A DNA stretch of 64,000 bases from Hyposmocoma kahamanoa (taxonomy: Eukaryota > Arthropoda > Insecta > Lepidoptera > Cosmopterigidae). A program made the position numbers and the translations under genes. The stretch covers positions 18,186,682-18,250,681 of the forward strand of contig NW_020654810.1 in assembly GCF_003589595.1 (NCBI RefSeq), given 5' to 3'. Shown piece by piece: positions 1-11,519 of this stretch (the stretch's first letter is position 1; each line of letters opens with the position of its first letter). The notes beneath the pieces were generated by a model. It ran no database searches. It saw nothing but the letters and a program-made list of their open reading frames with translations, and was not told the origin of the DNA.

Positions 1-165
1 TCTGAGGTACGCTGCGTCTGCGCCCGTTACCCTGAGACATAAGTTGACAAATCTCATGTGCCTGTAATTTCACATTACGGCTTGGCTACTGCAGGAATAA
101 GTATAGTGGCATTATTTCCCTGGATAAACTCTTTTACAAGGTGCTCTACTGCAACTGAATAATAA
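1..165 (-). repeat. Family A copy 1, cut by window edge
   Basis: Fragment of the most common repeat in the window. It shows the family landmarks in reverse orientation: CCCTGAGACATAAGTTGAC, then TGTAATTTCAC, then the end segment CAAGGTGCTCTACTGC. The family's natural plus orientation is taken from its A-rich end (GATATTATAAAAAA), so this copy lies on the minus strand. Its 3' part lies outside the window. Confidence 0.8.
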
Positions 166-899
166 TGTGCAACCAGATAACCATACCAGTGCCTCTACCA
201 CGAGTTTACTGTTACAGATTTCGCTAGCGACCGCGTAACTTACTTCACAATTTTATATGGTGATTCTAATGACGTAAATTGTTTCAATATAAACTACATA
301 TCAAAATAAACTTCAATGTTCCAGCAATCAAGCAACGTTCAAAGGCAAATTAAACATCAAGAATGTAACATGGGCGTATGTGGAACGATATTTCCAAATA
401 GTAATTAAATTCCACATTAGCGTTACAAAGCAGAAGATACGCGGCGGAACCAAATTTTCATAGCTGATTAGACTTACCCCACTTGGGATCACATGATTAC
501 CCCATGTCCTTATTCTGAGTGATGAATTCGTAATTTTGAAGTATTATAACGAACGCAATTTAGAGTGAAATTCTCACTATACATATAGACGGTCAATTCT
601 AATTATCAGCTTAATTAGACCAATGTTTTTTTAAACATGTATGTAATTATATGTTAGTAATTATACTACTCATTTGTACCCTAATCTTGTGAGACTTTAT
701 CGACCAATACGGGTGTGACACAACACAACAATCACACCAAGCGTAAAACGTGTCGACACATATAAAATTTTTAAAGTGAGAGTTAAAGAGCATTATTTGT
801 CTACTATTCCATCCATATCTTAGGTATTATATTATAAAATATGTATTTATCTAAGTATTTATATAATTTAAAACGATTTAATATTTTTATATTATTTTT
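166..899. other. Unassigned AT-rich sequence
   Basis: No coding region, RNA gene or recognised repeat seen. The 640-900 part is strongly AT-rich. Confidence 0.5.
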
Positions 900-1100
900 A
901 TATCATTTTTTTTTCTTGTTTTGTTGTGCACATATGCCCGTTCTTTTAGTTATAGTGTCCTGTATTTAGGTCTGCAGGAAGAAATTTCTATTAGAAATAA
1001 GCAGAACCTTTTGTTTTAATTTCGCTTGTATTCTTTGTGACTTGTTGTATTTTTCCTGTACAATAAACTATTAAATAAAATAATAAATAAATAATAAAAA
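900..1100 (+). mobile_element. LINE 3' tail (5'-truncated)
   Basis: The segment has the layout of a lepidopteran non-LTR retrotransposon 3' UTR. It has a short hairpin-like stretch (TTTCTATTAGAAATA, then AGCAGAACCTTTTGT), then CTGTACAATAAAC with a polyadenylation-type signal, then a simple A-rich tail of AATAAATA units. No coding part remains. The family is inferred from the 3' UTR style only, so the clade is not assigned. Confidence 0.55.
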
Positions 1101-1687
1101 ATGCACCGCCGCTAAAAAAAATAAATTACCAAAATTTACGTAGTATTATGGTTAGATATTAACGCATTAGAAAACTGTCTCATATTTTGATCAGAATAAG
1201 ACTAATAAATATATGCTCGCTGCAGATCCCACATTGAAGCTACCCCTATCAACTGTCGGTTGCACGCCACGTCACGGTGACGTCATCTCTGACGTGTTTC
1301 CAAGACAAACACGAAAAATACCCACCTTATTTGCGTAATTGAGCCATCACACAGACATAACAGTTTTAAACGGTTCTTTCTGTTTGATTATGGTGGATCT
1401 GTTAATGTTTTGATGCCTAAGGGAATCTAAATAATAGGGGCTGGACTAGTAATGTACATATGGTACTATTATAAACTCTATGAGTTATAGACGACGGCTT
1501 TATATTTCTTTCCCATTTTGAAATGTTTTAAGTGTTTATCATCATAACACATCTACTTTTAATGTATGTTAATGAATTATATTTCAAGAGAAAGCTTTAT
1601 AGAAACTAATTTATACAAAGAGGCTTTATAGAGATACAAGTTGCAAATGTAACATGAAACTGAAGGCTTAATAAGATATTTTTGTAT
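1101..1687. other. Unassigned sequence
   Basis: No gene or repeat recognised. A short GC-richer patch lies at 1255-1300 (CACGTCACGGTGACGTCATC), which contains TGACGTCA-type CRE/ATF-like half sites. Function is not supported by anything else. Confidence 0.4.
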
Positions 1688-1920
1688 GATACTCAATGAC
1701 GGGACGAACAACTGGTGTGCCTGGGGGTAAGCGACATGCCTGTGCATAACAGTTGCAGTGCCGTTCAGAGTTATAATTCTGCTACAAACTGTCATTGCCA
1801 CTACGCCCGTCACCCTAAGACATAAGTTGTAAAATTCAATGTGCCTGTAATTTCACCAGCATCCTTACTCTTACAAACCGAAACGCAGTAATGCTTAAAT
1901 TAGTGCGTTAAAGTAGTCCT
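1688..1920 (-). repeat. Family A copy 2
   Basis: Nearly complete minus-strand copy starting at the A-rich end (ATGACGGGACGAAC) and running through CCTAAGACATAAGTTG and TGTAATTTCACCAGCA to the CGCAGTAATGC block. The 5' end of the element (right side) is degraded. A short spurious reading frame at 1577-1813 overlaps it and is not a gene. Confidence 0.8.
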
Positions 1921-2054
1921 GTTTCAGTTAAGTAGAACTGTCACGATTGACAATGTCACGATACACGCCATAGACAGCCCACGTTCAAATTGTAAAGTAT
2001 ACATATGTTTTAAAATTCTTTGTCATACTTTTAATCTTCTAGTTTTCAATTCAC

Positions 2055-2136
2055 AGGCGCGATTATGGACAGGCGTGTAGCGTATAATCAGGCGCACGAC
2101 TACTTGTCATTCCCGTCATTTGATATTATAAAATAA
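2055..2136 (+). repeat. Family A copy 3, 3' end only
   Basis: Only the last 80 bases of the family remain: GGACAGGCGTGTAGC, CAGGCGCACGAC, then CATTTGATATTATAAAA. Loss of the 5' part with retention of the A-rich 3' end is the pattern expected of 5'-truncated retroposition. Confidence 0.75.
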
Positions 2137-3041
2137 ATAAATAAATTTAAAGAAGCATTCAGTTTTTAGTGGTGGAACAAAATGAATTTAAAAAGTATAT
2201 TTCTGGCCGGACGGACCAAAAAATAACAAAAGTAAAAAGTAACTCATCCAGAAAGTAATCTTACCGCACAGATTGCATAAAGCCGTCTAATTGAATCCAC
2301 AATTCGTGCAAGCCGATACCCTCCAGTGCTAGGTACACCGTACAATATAGGTACCCTTCTCGTACCGGGTAAAGTCGGTGCATATAAAAGCTGTCTAGAA
2401 AGTTTCTGTCGCTCGCGGCGATCGATACGAGGTGCGCCCGGGAATTACAGGGCTAATGAACGCTGCCAGTGAAACTTGTCTAATTTGGGTTATTATGTCA
2501 TTTCGTTATTAGTGCACAAGTTAGAAAAATGTTTTCTACCTCATGCTTCGACAAAAAGAAATGTGTAAGAACGAATAGAAAAAAAATAACACATGAATGT
2601 CGCGGTCTGTTCTAAAATAAAAGATTCTAGTGCGTACAGATACAAATGGGAATTTGTGTAAACTGCAATACAACAAACATATATACAGAAATAGGGGATA
2701 TATTTACGTGAAAGTTAACAAACATAAAAACACCGTAGGTACGCGCTGTTTCCCACAATGTGGTAGAAATCCAATGCTATGATACCTTTAGTGGCGAAAA
2801 TTCAGCGTTTTCGAGGCGTAATCTGTAACGACGATGTGGCAAACGAGGTAATGAAACGTTTTTGCAGCTGCGCTCGTTCCTAGCCGCCGCAATGTGGTCG
2901 GCAAGCGAGAGATTTCTATATGGAGTGGTGTGAATTTTGCGCTCTTGTCAGGCACATGCAAATTGTTGTGTAAAAAGAGGCGAATACTTTGAATAAACAA
3001 CAAATAGAGCCAACAAAGTTTTTTAACTCTTTAATTGAATG
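2137..3041. other. Unassigned, mixed-GC sequence
   Basis: No gene or known repeat recognised. GC-richer stretches at 2300-2470 and 2840-2900 stand out from AT-rich surroundings. A TATA-like string (CATATAAAAGC) near 2379 has no supporting gene downstream. Confidence 0.4.
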
Positions 3042-3795
3042 TAGGCTTCTTGTGAAACAGTTCGTCCATTGCCACTAAGCAATAATGAGAGCATTAGCTG
3101 GTGAAGTAACAGGTACACAGGATTTTTTTTAAATTTATTTATCATATAAACATAATACACAACAATGTTTTTAGTCGCATTAAAATGCATTAAAAACTTT
3201 AGTGCTTTAGTGGCTTAAAAACCACTAAAATTCGTCATAATGCGAACTGTATCCACACTATATGATTATTTATGTGTAATTTGCTAATTGAAGAAGCAAT
3301 ATATCGACACTACTGGAAAGGTCGATATAATGCTTGTGAAATTAGGTTATTTTTTAAGGGAAAAAAAACACAAAATTTAGTTTGTTTTATGGAAAACTAG
3401 AAAGTTTCACCTCTTCCATATAACAAATAAAATTAGAGTTATGTTTCATTTTATTAAAAAAAAAACTTTAAATCTCTCTTGTGTAACATTTTCCAAATGC
3501 ACGTTTTACATTTCCAGTGTCGATATACAATATAAATAATTTGTACCTATAAATAATCTATCATTAACCAAAACGATGTTACTGACATGGGATTGGGTAA
3601 ATACATTTATTAACAATCAAGTTTATCACGGTTTTTTAAGTTGTTTACAACATAATCTTGTACGTACTTGTCAACTTACAGGGTGACGAGCGCAGTAACA
3701 GTGCTCCTTATATCTTTGTGATTTGAAGCTCTGAGTGGCATTGCAGGCGTATCGATTACCACTAGGAACACGACTTGTTTGTTCCATCACTTGGT
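3042..3795 (+). repeat. Family A copy 4, split by an insertion
   Basis: The 5' part lies at 3042-3120 (CTTCTTGTGAAACAGTTCGTCC to GGTGAAGTAACAGG). The 3' part resumes at about 3668 (ACTTGTCAACTTACAGGGTGAC) and ends at TTGGTTTTATAAAA. In uninterrupted copies these two parts are adjacent, so 3121-3667 is inserted DNA. Several bases in the 5' part are deleted relative to other copies. Confidence 0.75.
3299..3528. mobile_element. Family B, small TIR element nested in A copy 4
   Basis: The ends are inverted: TATATCGACACTACTGGAAA on the left and the complement TTTCCAGTGTCGATATA on the right. Differences are a 3-base insertion. The interior (3400-3510) matches a second locus at 22388-22480, sharing CCATATAACAAATAAAATT, TTAGAGTTATG and ATTTTCCAAAT. 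It has no coding capacity. It is probably a non-autonomous DNA transposon (MITE). Exact boundaries are uncertain because the flanking insertion is larger than the TIR unit. Confidence 0.5.
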
Positions 3796-5028
3796 TTTAT
3801 AAAAAAATGTCAGCCCAAAAATTCGCAATAAATTTAACCTTCAAGGTATCATAGATTTTGGGTACTTCGGATACACAGAATCAATCTTATCATATTTAAA
3901 TCAGTAAATACATGGTGACAGTCACGAACGCTCCTCAGTACGTCCAATTAGATTCGCTGTTTCTTCGCATACATCTTCCAGTTTACCTTGTGCCGGTTAA
4001 TTTGATTAATTTCCCCACAACACGCAGCGTCCCTCGCTCCAATAGGGAGTTGGTCCCAATTACGTATTAGCGAAACTTACCTATATCGCCGCCAACTTTG
4101 AAGATTAGGTACCACTACATTTGATAAGAATAATCGATTTATTTAACAGTCATGGTAACTTAATGGTTTGATCTACCTCTCAAGCAAAAGGTTTTTTACG
4201 GACTTGCACCTCTGAGTTTTTCGGAATTTATGTGCAAGCTGATAATGTGTGTGAAGTTTCCAGTTAATTGAGTTACCGTTAGCGTAGCTAGATATGTACA
4301 CAAGAAAAAACATGTGCGACAAAAATTACCCAATTCCAAAATTTCAAAGTGATGTTCGTTTGACTGTACCAAAGACGTCAAATATTTGTCCCAAACAAGA
4401 TTTTATTAATTCTTCTTTATCATTGAAACACAAAATAAATATTTCATAAATAAGCAAATTACACTTGAAGTCATCGTATTGATTAAACTCTTCTGCTCAT
4501 TCGTAAGGAAGATTCCCTTGATAAGAAGTAGGTTGCACCTTGTTAATAAACATTTGTACATATTTATCATCAACAATGTTTATTTCAAACAGCGTAGCTC
4601 GGGACAATCTGCAATAGCCAAACGGGTCACTACCACGAATTTTTGTCGTTCAAATATAGAGAAACCGTATAACAAACTTTTGTTTTAAGGGTTTTGTTTC
4701 ACTATAGTTTAAATAATAACAATAAAATGAAATGTTTCTTTAGGTATACACCCATTAATAAATTTCACATTAAACATAACATTATATATTATATATAATG
4801 TTAAATGTTAAATGTATATGTTATATATATGGCAAATTTTAAATACTAACCGGAATCTTATTATAGAAACGTATACTTCTACGTCGACTTTGTGAAAACA
4901 TCTGTCAAGAACTGCTTGTTTATTTTTATTCCTCGTATTAATGTTATGTGTCTATCATTATTTTTCATTAAAAAATACAGTTTTTCTTATAATAAATTAC
5001 ATTTTCATAAATTTACTGTGACACACAT
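3796..5028. other. Unassigned AT-rich sequence
   Basis: No gene or dispersed repeat recognised. A TA-rich palindrome (AACATTATATA and its complement) lies near 4780-4803. Confidence 0.45.
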
Positions 5029-5070
5029 AAAAAAATTACATTATTGTACTAACAATAATGTAATTTTTTT
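5029..5070. repeat. Perfect 19-bp hairpin
   Basis: The arm at 5029-5047 (seven A, then TTACATTATTGT) and the arm at 5052-5070 are perfect reverse complements around a 4-base loop (ACTA). It may be a decayed foldback element or a local inverted duplication. No promoter or coding context is visible. Confidence 0.85.
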
Positions 5071-5944
5071 ATAACATTCAGTGTTTGTGTTTGTGTGTAA
5101 TTTCGTCGTTTGCAAACGATTTTACAGTAAAGCTTTTCGAAAATAAAAACTGAATATTTTCTTATGTAACTAACCGAATTAATTAAAATTTTATTTTCAG
5201 CAATGAATCAATATAAAAAGCAAATATCCGAAGGATATTCAAAATATAATACAGGTATATTATTCTTTAAAAACGATCTCCTGCAAAATCGTCATTTTAC
5301 TGATAACGGGTTACTCTTTGAACTCGTCAAATTGTTAAAATTGCAGGTCCTACACAATTTTTATACATAGTTAAGTGCAAAAGATACGAGTCGTGCAAGT
5401 CAAAACAATAATCCTAAGTAACACTTTGAAAATTACGTGCAGCGGCTGCTAAGAACAAGCAAGAGAAGGCCACGCGTGGCCACTGAAACTAACAACTCGT
5501 ACAATCCTACAATTAAATCCCTTCGGCACTCGTCACGTACGCCACGGGATTACCGTCGCGACTGCACGCACGTCACGACCACTGTACAGTTGCCACACGG
5601 CACGGTAGAAAACGGAAACCGGATCACAAGTACCGGCTGACGTAACAAAAGTATCGGAACGACGATCTTACTTAAATTTCCAAATTTGTTGATTTGCACT
5701 ATACCTAATTTCATTTATATAGAATAGAATAACTTTATTCCAAAAAGAAACAACACAGCACACATACCTACATTAAACAATTACGATACATATTTATAAC
5801 ATGAAAAAAAAACTAAATAAAAAGGAAATAAGAAGTAAATAGAAAAAATTATATCAATGCAGTGAAGAAACCTCTTTATAAAGGTCATAATTAAAAGTGT
5901 CAAAATTATGTGTTCAATAATCATAGGCAATAATTAATAACTAT
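5071..5944. other. Unassigned sequence
   Basis: No gene seen. The 5430-5640 part is GC-richer but its 67-codon frame shows no recognisable domain. The stretch 5720-5850 (AACTTTATTCC, then A-rich) could be the tail of a minus-strand LINE, but this is weak. Confidence 0.4.
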
Positions 5945-6037
5945 TTTGCGGTTGTAAATCGCGTATATTTGATTTTTCAAACAAACCAACGTTTTGCGCC
6001 CTTTACACGTCTCATGGCCGAGACTGTCAACCGTCAC
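5945..6037 (+). repeat. Family E copy 1
   Basis: Matches other E loci through AAATCGCGTATATTTG, TTTTTCAAACAAACCAACG, then CCCTTTACACGTCTCATGG. The 5' part of the family (GCGATTGTTACACATAGGAA) is missing here. Confidence 0.7.
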
Positions 6038-6040
6038 ACA

Positions 6041-9000
6041 ATGTAATTTCATTTCTTAATTAAATTATTTAGAATTTAATAAGAAATTAATTAGGTAACA
6101 ATAGGTTATCTATTTATATATCTTCCAGTATCTTTGAAAAATATGAGGTTACCCTAAGGGAAGGTCGGTGGCGCTAATTTATCTTCACCGGTGTGTCCGC
6201 ACCTATATACCGCTGCCGCTGACATACTCGATTTATAGACCTGTGTGCACTCCGCCTAAACAAATCAACCCCTGTGTAGTAACGGGTACTTCATGGGGTA
6301 CAACTTTATACACGGTGTTAACGAGGATCAAAATAAATATATGTAGAAAAACATTTGAACCAATATGCCAAAAATGTTGCATTAGATATCAAAATCAAAA
6401 GACTTTATAAAAATATAACCAACTTGCTTTACAAGTACTTCAAAAGTTAACATAACCAAGATTTTCATTTTATATTTTCATTCAAAAAACAACGTAGAAA
6501 TTTATTAGTCTTCTCTCTTTGCCAAACATTAATTTGCAGAATTTCAATAAGTTTGAAACTCAAACGTTGCTTTCGTTAGAGTTCTTCACCTCAATATTAC
6601 CGCGTAGGTTCTTTTCACAGAAACTAAACTGCGTTCAGAGCTTGTTTTCGTTCCGCAATTAAACTGCTGTTAAACTTCTTGCAGCGTGTTTGCCGAGCAC
6701 CTGAGCGACCGCGGAAGTTGTGCCGCACCGGCCCTTGTTTGCCTGCTAATTATCCCGCAGCTGTTGCAGTCAGCTCCCGAAACGCTGACCCCGCACCAAA
6801 TGGTCAAACGGAGCTAAAAGCCTTTCACTACATTCTATTAAAGCTTCCACTCCCCACGTCGTTGCTATAGTGACCGTCTTGCTTAGCGCTATTATTTCAT
6901 TGTATCAACATTCATATCGACGTTACATGTAACGACGGCTCGATTAAACGAGGGGCCCGAAGCCAGATTTGTCAAGTCTCCTTTCAAATTAGACGCGAGT
7001 GGACCTACCGTCCGTTCGCACTTCACGCGACGTTTAAAATCAAAAGCGCAAAAGGGTTACGTAATCCGGACCTTTTTCGGCACGCCTTGTGTTTGTGTGC
7101 ATGTCTCGTCTTTTGTCACGTATTCTTAATTAAGGACCGCCGGCTGCAAGCACCCCACTCGTCACATTTTCATATTGATTGTAAGAGGGCTTCGCTTACA
7201 CGGTGCATTTGGCGGATTGCCAGTTAAACGATCATCGACGATTTTTTAATATTTAATTTTTTTCAACATTCACACGGTGTAAAAAAGGATCTCCTAAAAG
7301 CCCCTCTGTTTGCGCATCGGAAGCCAAGCTTAATAAACCGGCGCTTAACCTCTTGCAACAAAGCTGATACAAAGTGAGTGACATCCCGCCTCTAAAGAGA
7401 TCTCGCGAAAAAATCCGGCGGCGACAACGACGTGTCAAAGACACCGCGACGAGCCCCCTCGCTGCCTTTGTTGTCTATCGAAACATTTTTTAAAGCTTAA
7501 CTCCTTAGCGAATTGAGAGATTAAGTCCTTTTTGAAGAGGCAACCGGTCCCCGGGGTCGGGCGTGATCATTCCTTCAGATCTCATTTCCTCGGATGCTCT
7601 ATTTGATTGTTATTTTTGTTACTTTTTCCCATTTTGTCCGGGCGCCGGCGAGATTTGAAGTGACAGTCGACAATTTGCACTCGAGTGCGATAAGTGTTTT
7701 CCAGCATTTTTTATAAGCAGCTTTGTTAGTGTTTCGTTGTTATTTGTTCGATAAAGACCAATCATGACTTTCGAATTTTATCTTCAGCACTTTCAATTAC
7801 TTTGAAAAGAATAATGTGCAAGTAACATTGTTTTATTGAAAACCACTCATCTATCTGGAGCCGTCAGTTTCGACAGGTTAATGCGATTTTGCAACTACAA
7901 AATTAACCCTCTCCGTAGCCAAACAGGTACTCAGTCATTTTGCAAAATTCCTCATGTTACGAAGCGCTTTTCTTTAACCCTTCAACCTGAAAATAAGGCA
8001 ATGACAATTAACCAAGTCGATTTTCGAAATACTGATTTTTAAATACCTTTTACATCGGTTGTGTTTATATATCTAGTAAATATTAACAACACCTCAGTGG
8101 ACATCCAACATAAAGCCACAAGAAAATATGCAAATCACTATAAGGCAGTAGGTAAGCGCTCGTAAGCCGTGTAATTATTCACATCGGATTTGCAAATCGC
8201 GCCCGGAGCGTTCCGTTTCCGCACACGCGAATTAAACTGACCCTTAGCGCGAATTCAAATCAAAACACATGTGCTGAAGGGCCGGCTTAGTCGGACGCTG
8301 ATTTTGAGATGAGGGCTTCCCCTTTTTGCGGGTCCCTGCGTCGATTCCTTGGCGGGCGATGATCGATACCCCGCCCCCGCCGGCGGCCGCGACCCTCCCT
8401 CTCTCGCTCTTAATTAGGACTCGGAATCTGCGGCGGACACACACACACTCGCGTCACGGTACGGGTGTAATGTTAATCAACTTTCATTATGCACTAAGGA
8501 ATTATATGGGTACGCCTGAGGAGTGATTATCCGAGTTAAGGCCGCGTCCCCGACCAAGAAATCATACTTTATTATGATCATTCCGCATTCGGCGCGGCTT
8601 TACAGCGTGGCACCTCACGGGGCGACACTCGCATTAGAATTTACTGCGCATATATCACGAAAGAGCGGTGCTAAAGCATTGTCTACAAAGTAAGCACGGG
8701 ATAATTAGCTTTTGTTACTAGTTCCAGCGCTTTGTGTTGCTCTTCTTCGAAGTCTTTGGAGGAGGTGCATATTTTAACGATTTCTACCTGTGTACTCTCT
8801 GATGCGGTAAAGTTTTCTTTCGCGACCACGGAACAACGTATCTGAAACTTATAACATTTTTCTTCATAGCAGTCAATGTTCAAAAGGTCAATAATGTATT
8901 GTTCGCATAACAGTACGTAACATATTTTATAACACACTACTGGATCTCCGCGATGATGAACTTTGTTTTATTATCCAATATCAAGTTTAGACAGCTGATA

Positions 9001-9111
9001 TTTTGTAATCTTTTACTGAAGAGCGCACTTACTTCTTAATAAAATTACTATGACGATAGAACCGAGCTAAGATGCTTATATTCGTGTGAACAAATACAGA
9101 AAATAATAATA
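6041..9111. other. Long repeat-poor block with GC-rich patches
   Basis: No family A, S, E or F copy falls in this 3 kb, the longest repeat-poor stretch of the first half. GC-rich patches occur at 6680-6800, 7130-7160, 7360-7460, 7540-7680 and 8280-8460, the last including a C/G-only run around CCGCCCCCGCCGGCGG. Frames here are short and show no family motif. Absence of insertions and raised GC would fit a constrained regulatory block; this is inference. Confidence 0.4.
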
Positions 9112-9335
9112 TATCTTGACTAATTATTAATAACAAAGATCGAATACTTAGAGAAATTCATTCGATCCGGCTGGATTCGAACCAGCGCCCCCAGGCAATC
9201 CGTGCCAGACGCTCTGCGAATTAAGCCACGGAATCCAGTCGGCTCGAATGAATTTTTTTTTAATGTTTACTAACTATGTTATTAATAATTATAACCTAGT
9301 GGAGTATTTTCACAAAAAAAAAATAATATAAAGGT
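9112..9335 (-). mobile_element. S1 composite: tail(-), tRNA head(-), tail(+)
   Basis: Reading the minus strand there is a tRNA-like head with an A-box-like TGGCTTAATTCG and a B box GGTTCGAATCC, followed by a tail with TTCGATCTTTG and ATTAATAA. On the other side of the head, in plus orientation, a second tail begins (ATTAATAATTATAACC, TAGTGGAGTATTTTCAC). The head is therefore flanked by inverted tails. The same arrangement recurs at 39655-39876. Confidence 0.7.
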
Positions 9336-9690
9336 AGTAAGACGTCGTCGACATTCAAAAAACTAAAAGATTACAATTGTATCGATATCTCTAGTCAGCA
9401 ATGGTAGCTGTAAAGGTACCTCTCTGAGTGAAGAAACAAATTTCCCACAAATGGCGCTACAGCAAAAAAGTCCTTAAAAACCAAAAACAAAGATCTCTAA
9501 GAAGCACATAGAAAAAATCCTAAAATCTGCCATTTAGTTTCGTGGCTTAATTGTCAAAGCATCTGGCACGGATTGCCTGAGGGTGCTGGTTCGAATCCAG
9601 CCGGATCGAATTAATTTTACTGAGTGTTCGATCTTTTTCATTAATAATTATAACAAACTAGTGCAGTAAATCCACAAAATAATTCATTAA
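9336..9690 (+). mobile_element. S1 unit: body, tRNA head, tail
   Basis: The body (GGTAGCTGTAAAGGTAC, ATGGCGCTAC) is shared with 59778-59945. The tRNA-like head follows, with A box TGGCTTAATTGT at 9543-9554 and a perfect B box GGTTCGAATCC at 9588-9598. The T-arm is perfectly paired (GCTGG, 7-base loop, CCAGC). The tail then has GAGTGTTCGATC and AATTATAACAAACTAGTG. It is a Pol III-type, tRNA-derived SINE unit. The composite at 9112-9335 abuts it, so its upstream neighbour is a plus-strand tail. Confidence 0.75.
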
Positions 9691-10677
9691 TATTATATTA
9701 CGTCACCGTTGTCGGACACTAGAGCTCACTTTTGTTAAATTATTCAATAAATATAGTCAATGATATTAATTAAATCAGATATTTATTTAGAGACACTGTT
9801 GCACTGTACAATGCAGCACAAGAGGAAGAGCGAGAGAGCACCATTGCGTTCCGTTACTACAAATATAGTGAGAGTCGATAGAAACATCGTGACATTCAAA
9901 ACACTTAAAAATAACTGACTACTTTATAAAGTTACATTCAGCAAAAACTCTTGATTTGTTGTAATTTGCAATTCCCTTGTGGTACCAAATCAAGCTTTAA
10001 AAAAGTTATACATATAAAGTGATATATAGTGATATATATTAGGAATAGTTCTTAAACCGTCCTGACAACCATGATATCCCTGAATCCTTGTTTATGTGTA
10101 GTGGACCCAGTAATAACCCACCGTTTATATGGAGATTAATTTTACCCATAACACGTACATACCAACGCTTTGTTCTCACAGCTACCCATCTACCCAGCTA
10201 CCAAATTAAATGTGAAATGTTTATTTACTTCTCAAACTACAAGGTTGTAGCTCTATTACTTGCTACTTTGAGTTTCTATTGCGTATAAAATGAATGGAAA
10301 ATGTTTGTTAGCTTTGAAGAGTATGTAGGGTCACGGGTAACTGGTAAAGATTTTTGTAGAAATGCCTAAATTTATTGTGCTATATAATGAAGTAATTAGT
10401 AGATTCAGGGACACCTGAATGTGACAACATTCTACCGAAGAATTTCCTCGGACAAGTGTCGAACAATCTACAACTGAGAATGCGTCGTCGTAGAGATGGG
10501 AAATACGTGTCGGGTGCACGAGTATTTGTGGTGGTGATTTTTGTGACTGTATGTAGCGCTTGTGTTTTTATTTTATTAATTGTCACGCGTTGCTCCCTCC
10601 GAAAGCGTTAAAAAATTAACTGTATGAAAAAAAATTCATGACATGGTCGTTATTTTGCACGATTTATTTTACACGAA
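9691..10677. other. Unassigned sequence
   Basis: No gene seen. GACATTCAAAACACTTAAAA near 9892 faintly resembles part of the S1 body near 9349, so a decayed S1 piece is possible. Short overlapping frames lack motifs. Confidence 0.4.
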
Positions 10678-10868
10678 TTGCCTCCATGGCCGAACGGTTA
10701 CAATACTGGTCTGCCATATAGAAGTCCCGGGTTCAATTCCCGGGCCCGAAGAAATATTAGTATGTCCAACATTTATTTCTCTCGTGAGTTTGGATGTTAT
10801 TTCTGGTTGTCTATGTGTGTGTACATGGCACTTGCGATACAGGGTTTCCCTAGTGCCAGGCTATGAGT
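10678..10868 (+). mobile_element. S2 SINE, near full length
   Basis: The tRNA-like head has A box TGGCCGAACGG at 10687-10697 and a B-box-like GGGTTCAATTCC. The T-stem is CCCGG/CCGGG. The body continues with TTTATTTCTCTCGTGAG, GGTTGTCTATGTGTG and CAGGGTTTCCCT. The same body is found on the minus strand at 62333-62523, which confirms a family rather than a single decayed tRNA gene. Expected transcription would be by RNA polymerase III; whether this copy is active is unknown. Confidence 0.75.
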
Positions 10869-11440
10869 GTGTGTGGTATTGTTATTATTTAACCTTCACG
10901 GAGTTCGTGGACTAGTAATAAACTTACTTCTAATTTTACTATGAAGAAGTGTCCAGTATCTCCTTTATTTTCAATCAAAGTGTCATTGATCTTAAGATAC
11001 GTCTTTATAAGTTTACTTACAATATGTTAAGTCTTTGTTAGAGAAGGTAACCTGCACTAAGAGTACCTTATATTGATCTCTAAATAGATGTAATAGGTAA
11101 CAAGACTAATATCTATATTAGTTTTTTTTTACTTATTACCCCATTATTATGTCCCACCGGATCGATGAAAGTTTTTCTGTGTGTCCATCTTTGTATTTAT
11201 AATCATAACAAAACCTGTGGCGGCCATTATTTCACAAAAAAATCTCAATAAATAATATCGATGTTATTAAAAAAACTAACCCGCCATCCGTCTTATAGTC
11301 ACATGGTGTCTCTAACGTGCAGCTATATTTCCACCTGTTATTAAAAAAAATATAAAAAATTAAATAATTTTTTGCAATTTTTATTATTACCAATAAATTG
11401 CACACCATGATGTGACTTACACAATTTTGCTGGGTGACCA
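10869..11440. other. Unassigned AT-rich sequence
   Basis: No gene or known repeat recognised. Confidence 0.4.
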
Positions 11441-11515
11441 GCACTGGTAGCTCAATGGTTGCTTTTCTATGAGAATTTGACAGTTCAAATCCGTGTTATT
11501 ACGACAATGTAACTT
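11441..11515 (+). repeat. Decayed tRNA-like head
   Basis: CACTGGTAGCTCAATGG resembles an A-box region and GACAGTTCAAATCCGTG resembles a B box with two changes. No matching tail follows; family F begins directly after. It may be a separate SINE remnant. Confidence 0.4.
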
Positions 11516-11519
11516 TGAT

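Noticed and set aside
2376..2400. TATA-like CATATAAAAGC with GC-rich sequence downstream
   Set aside because: No transcript or coding region follows; TATA-like strings are frequent in AT-rich DNA.
10678..10752. Possible genuine tRNA gene
   Set aside because: The head is followed by a body shared with another locus and lacks a T-run terminator at the right distance, so it is a SINE.
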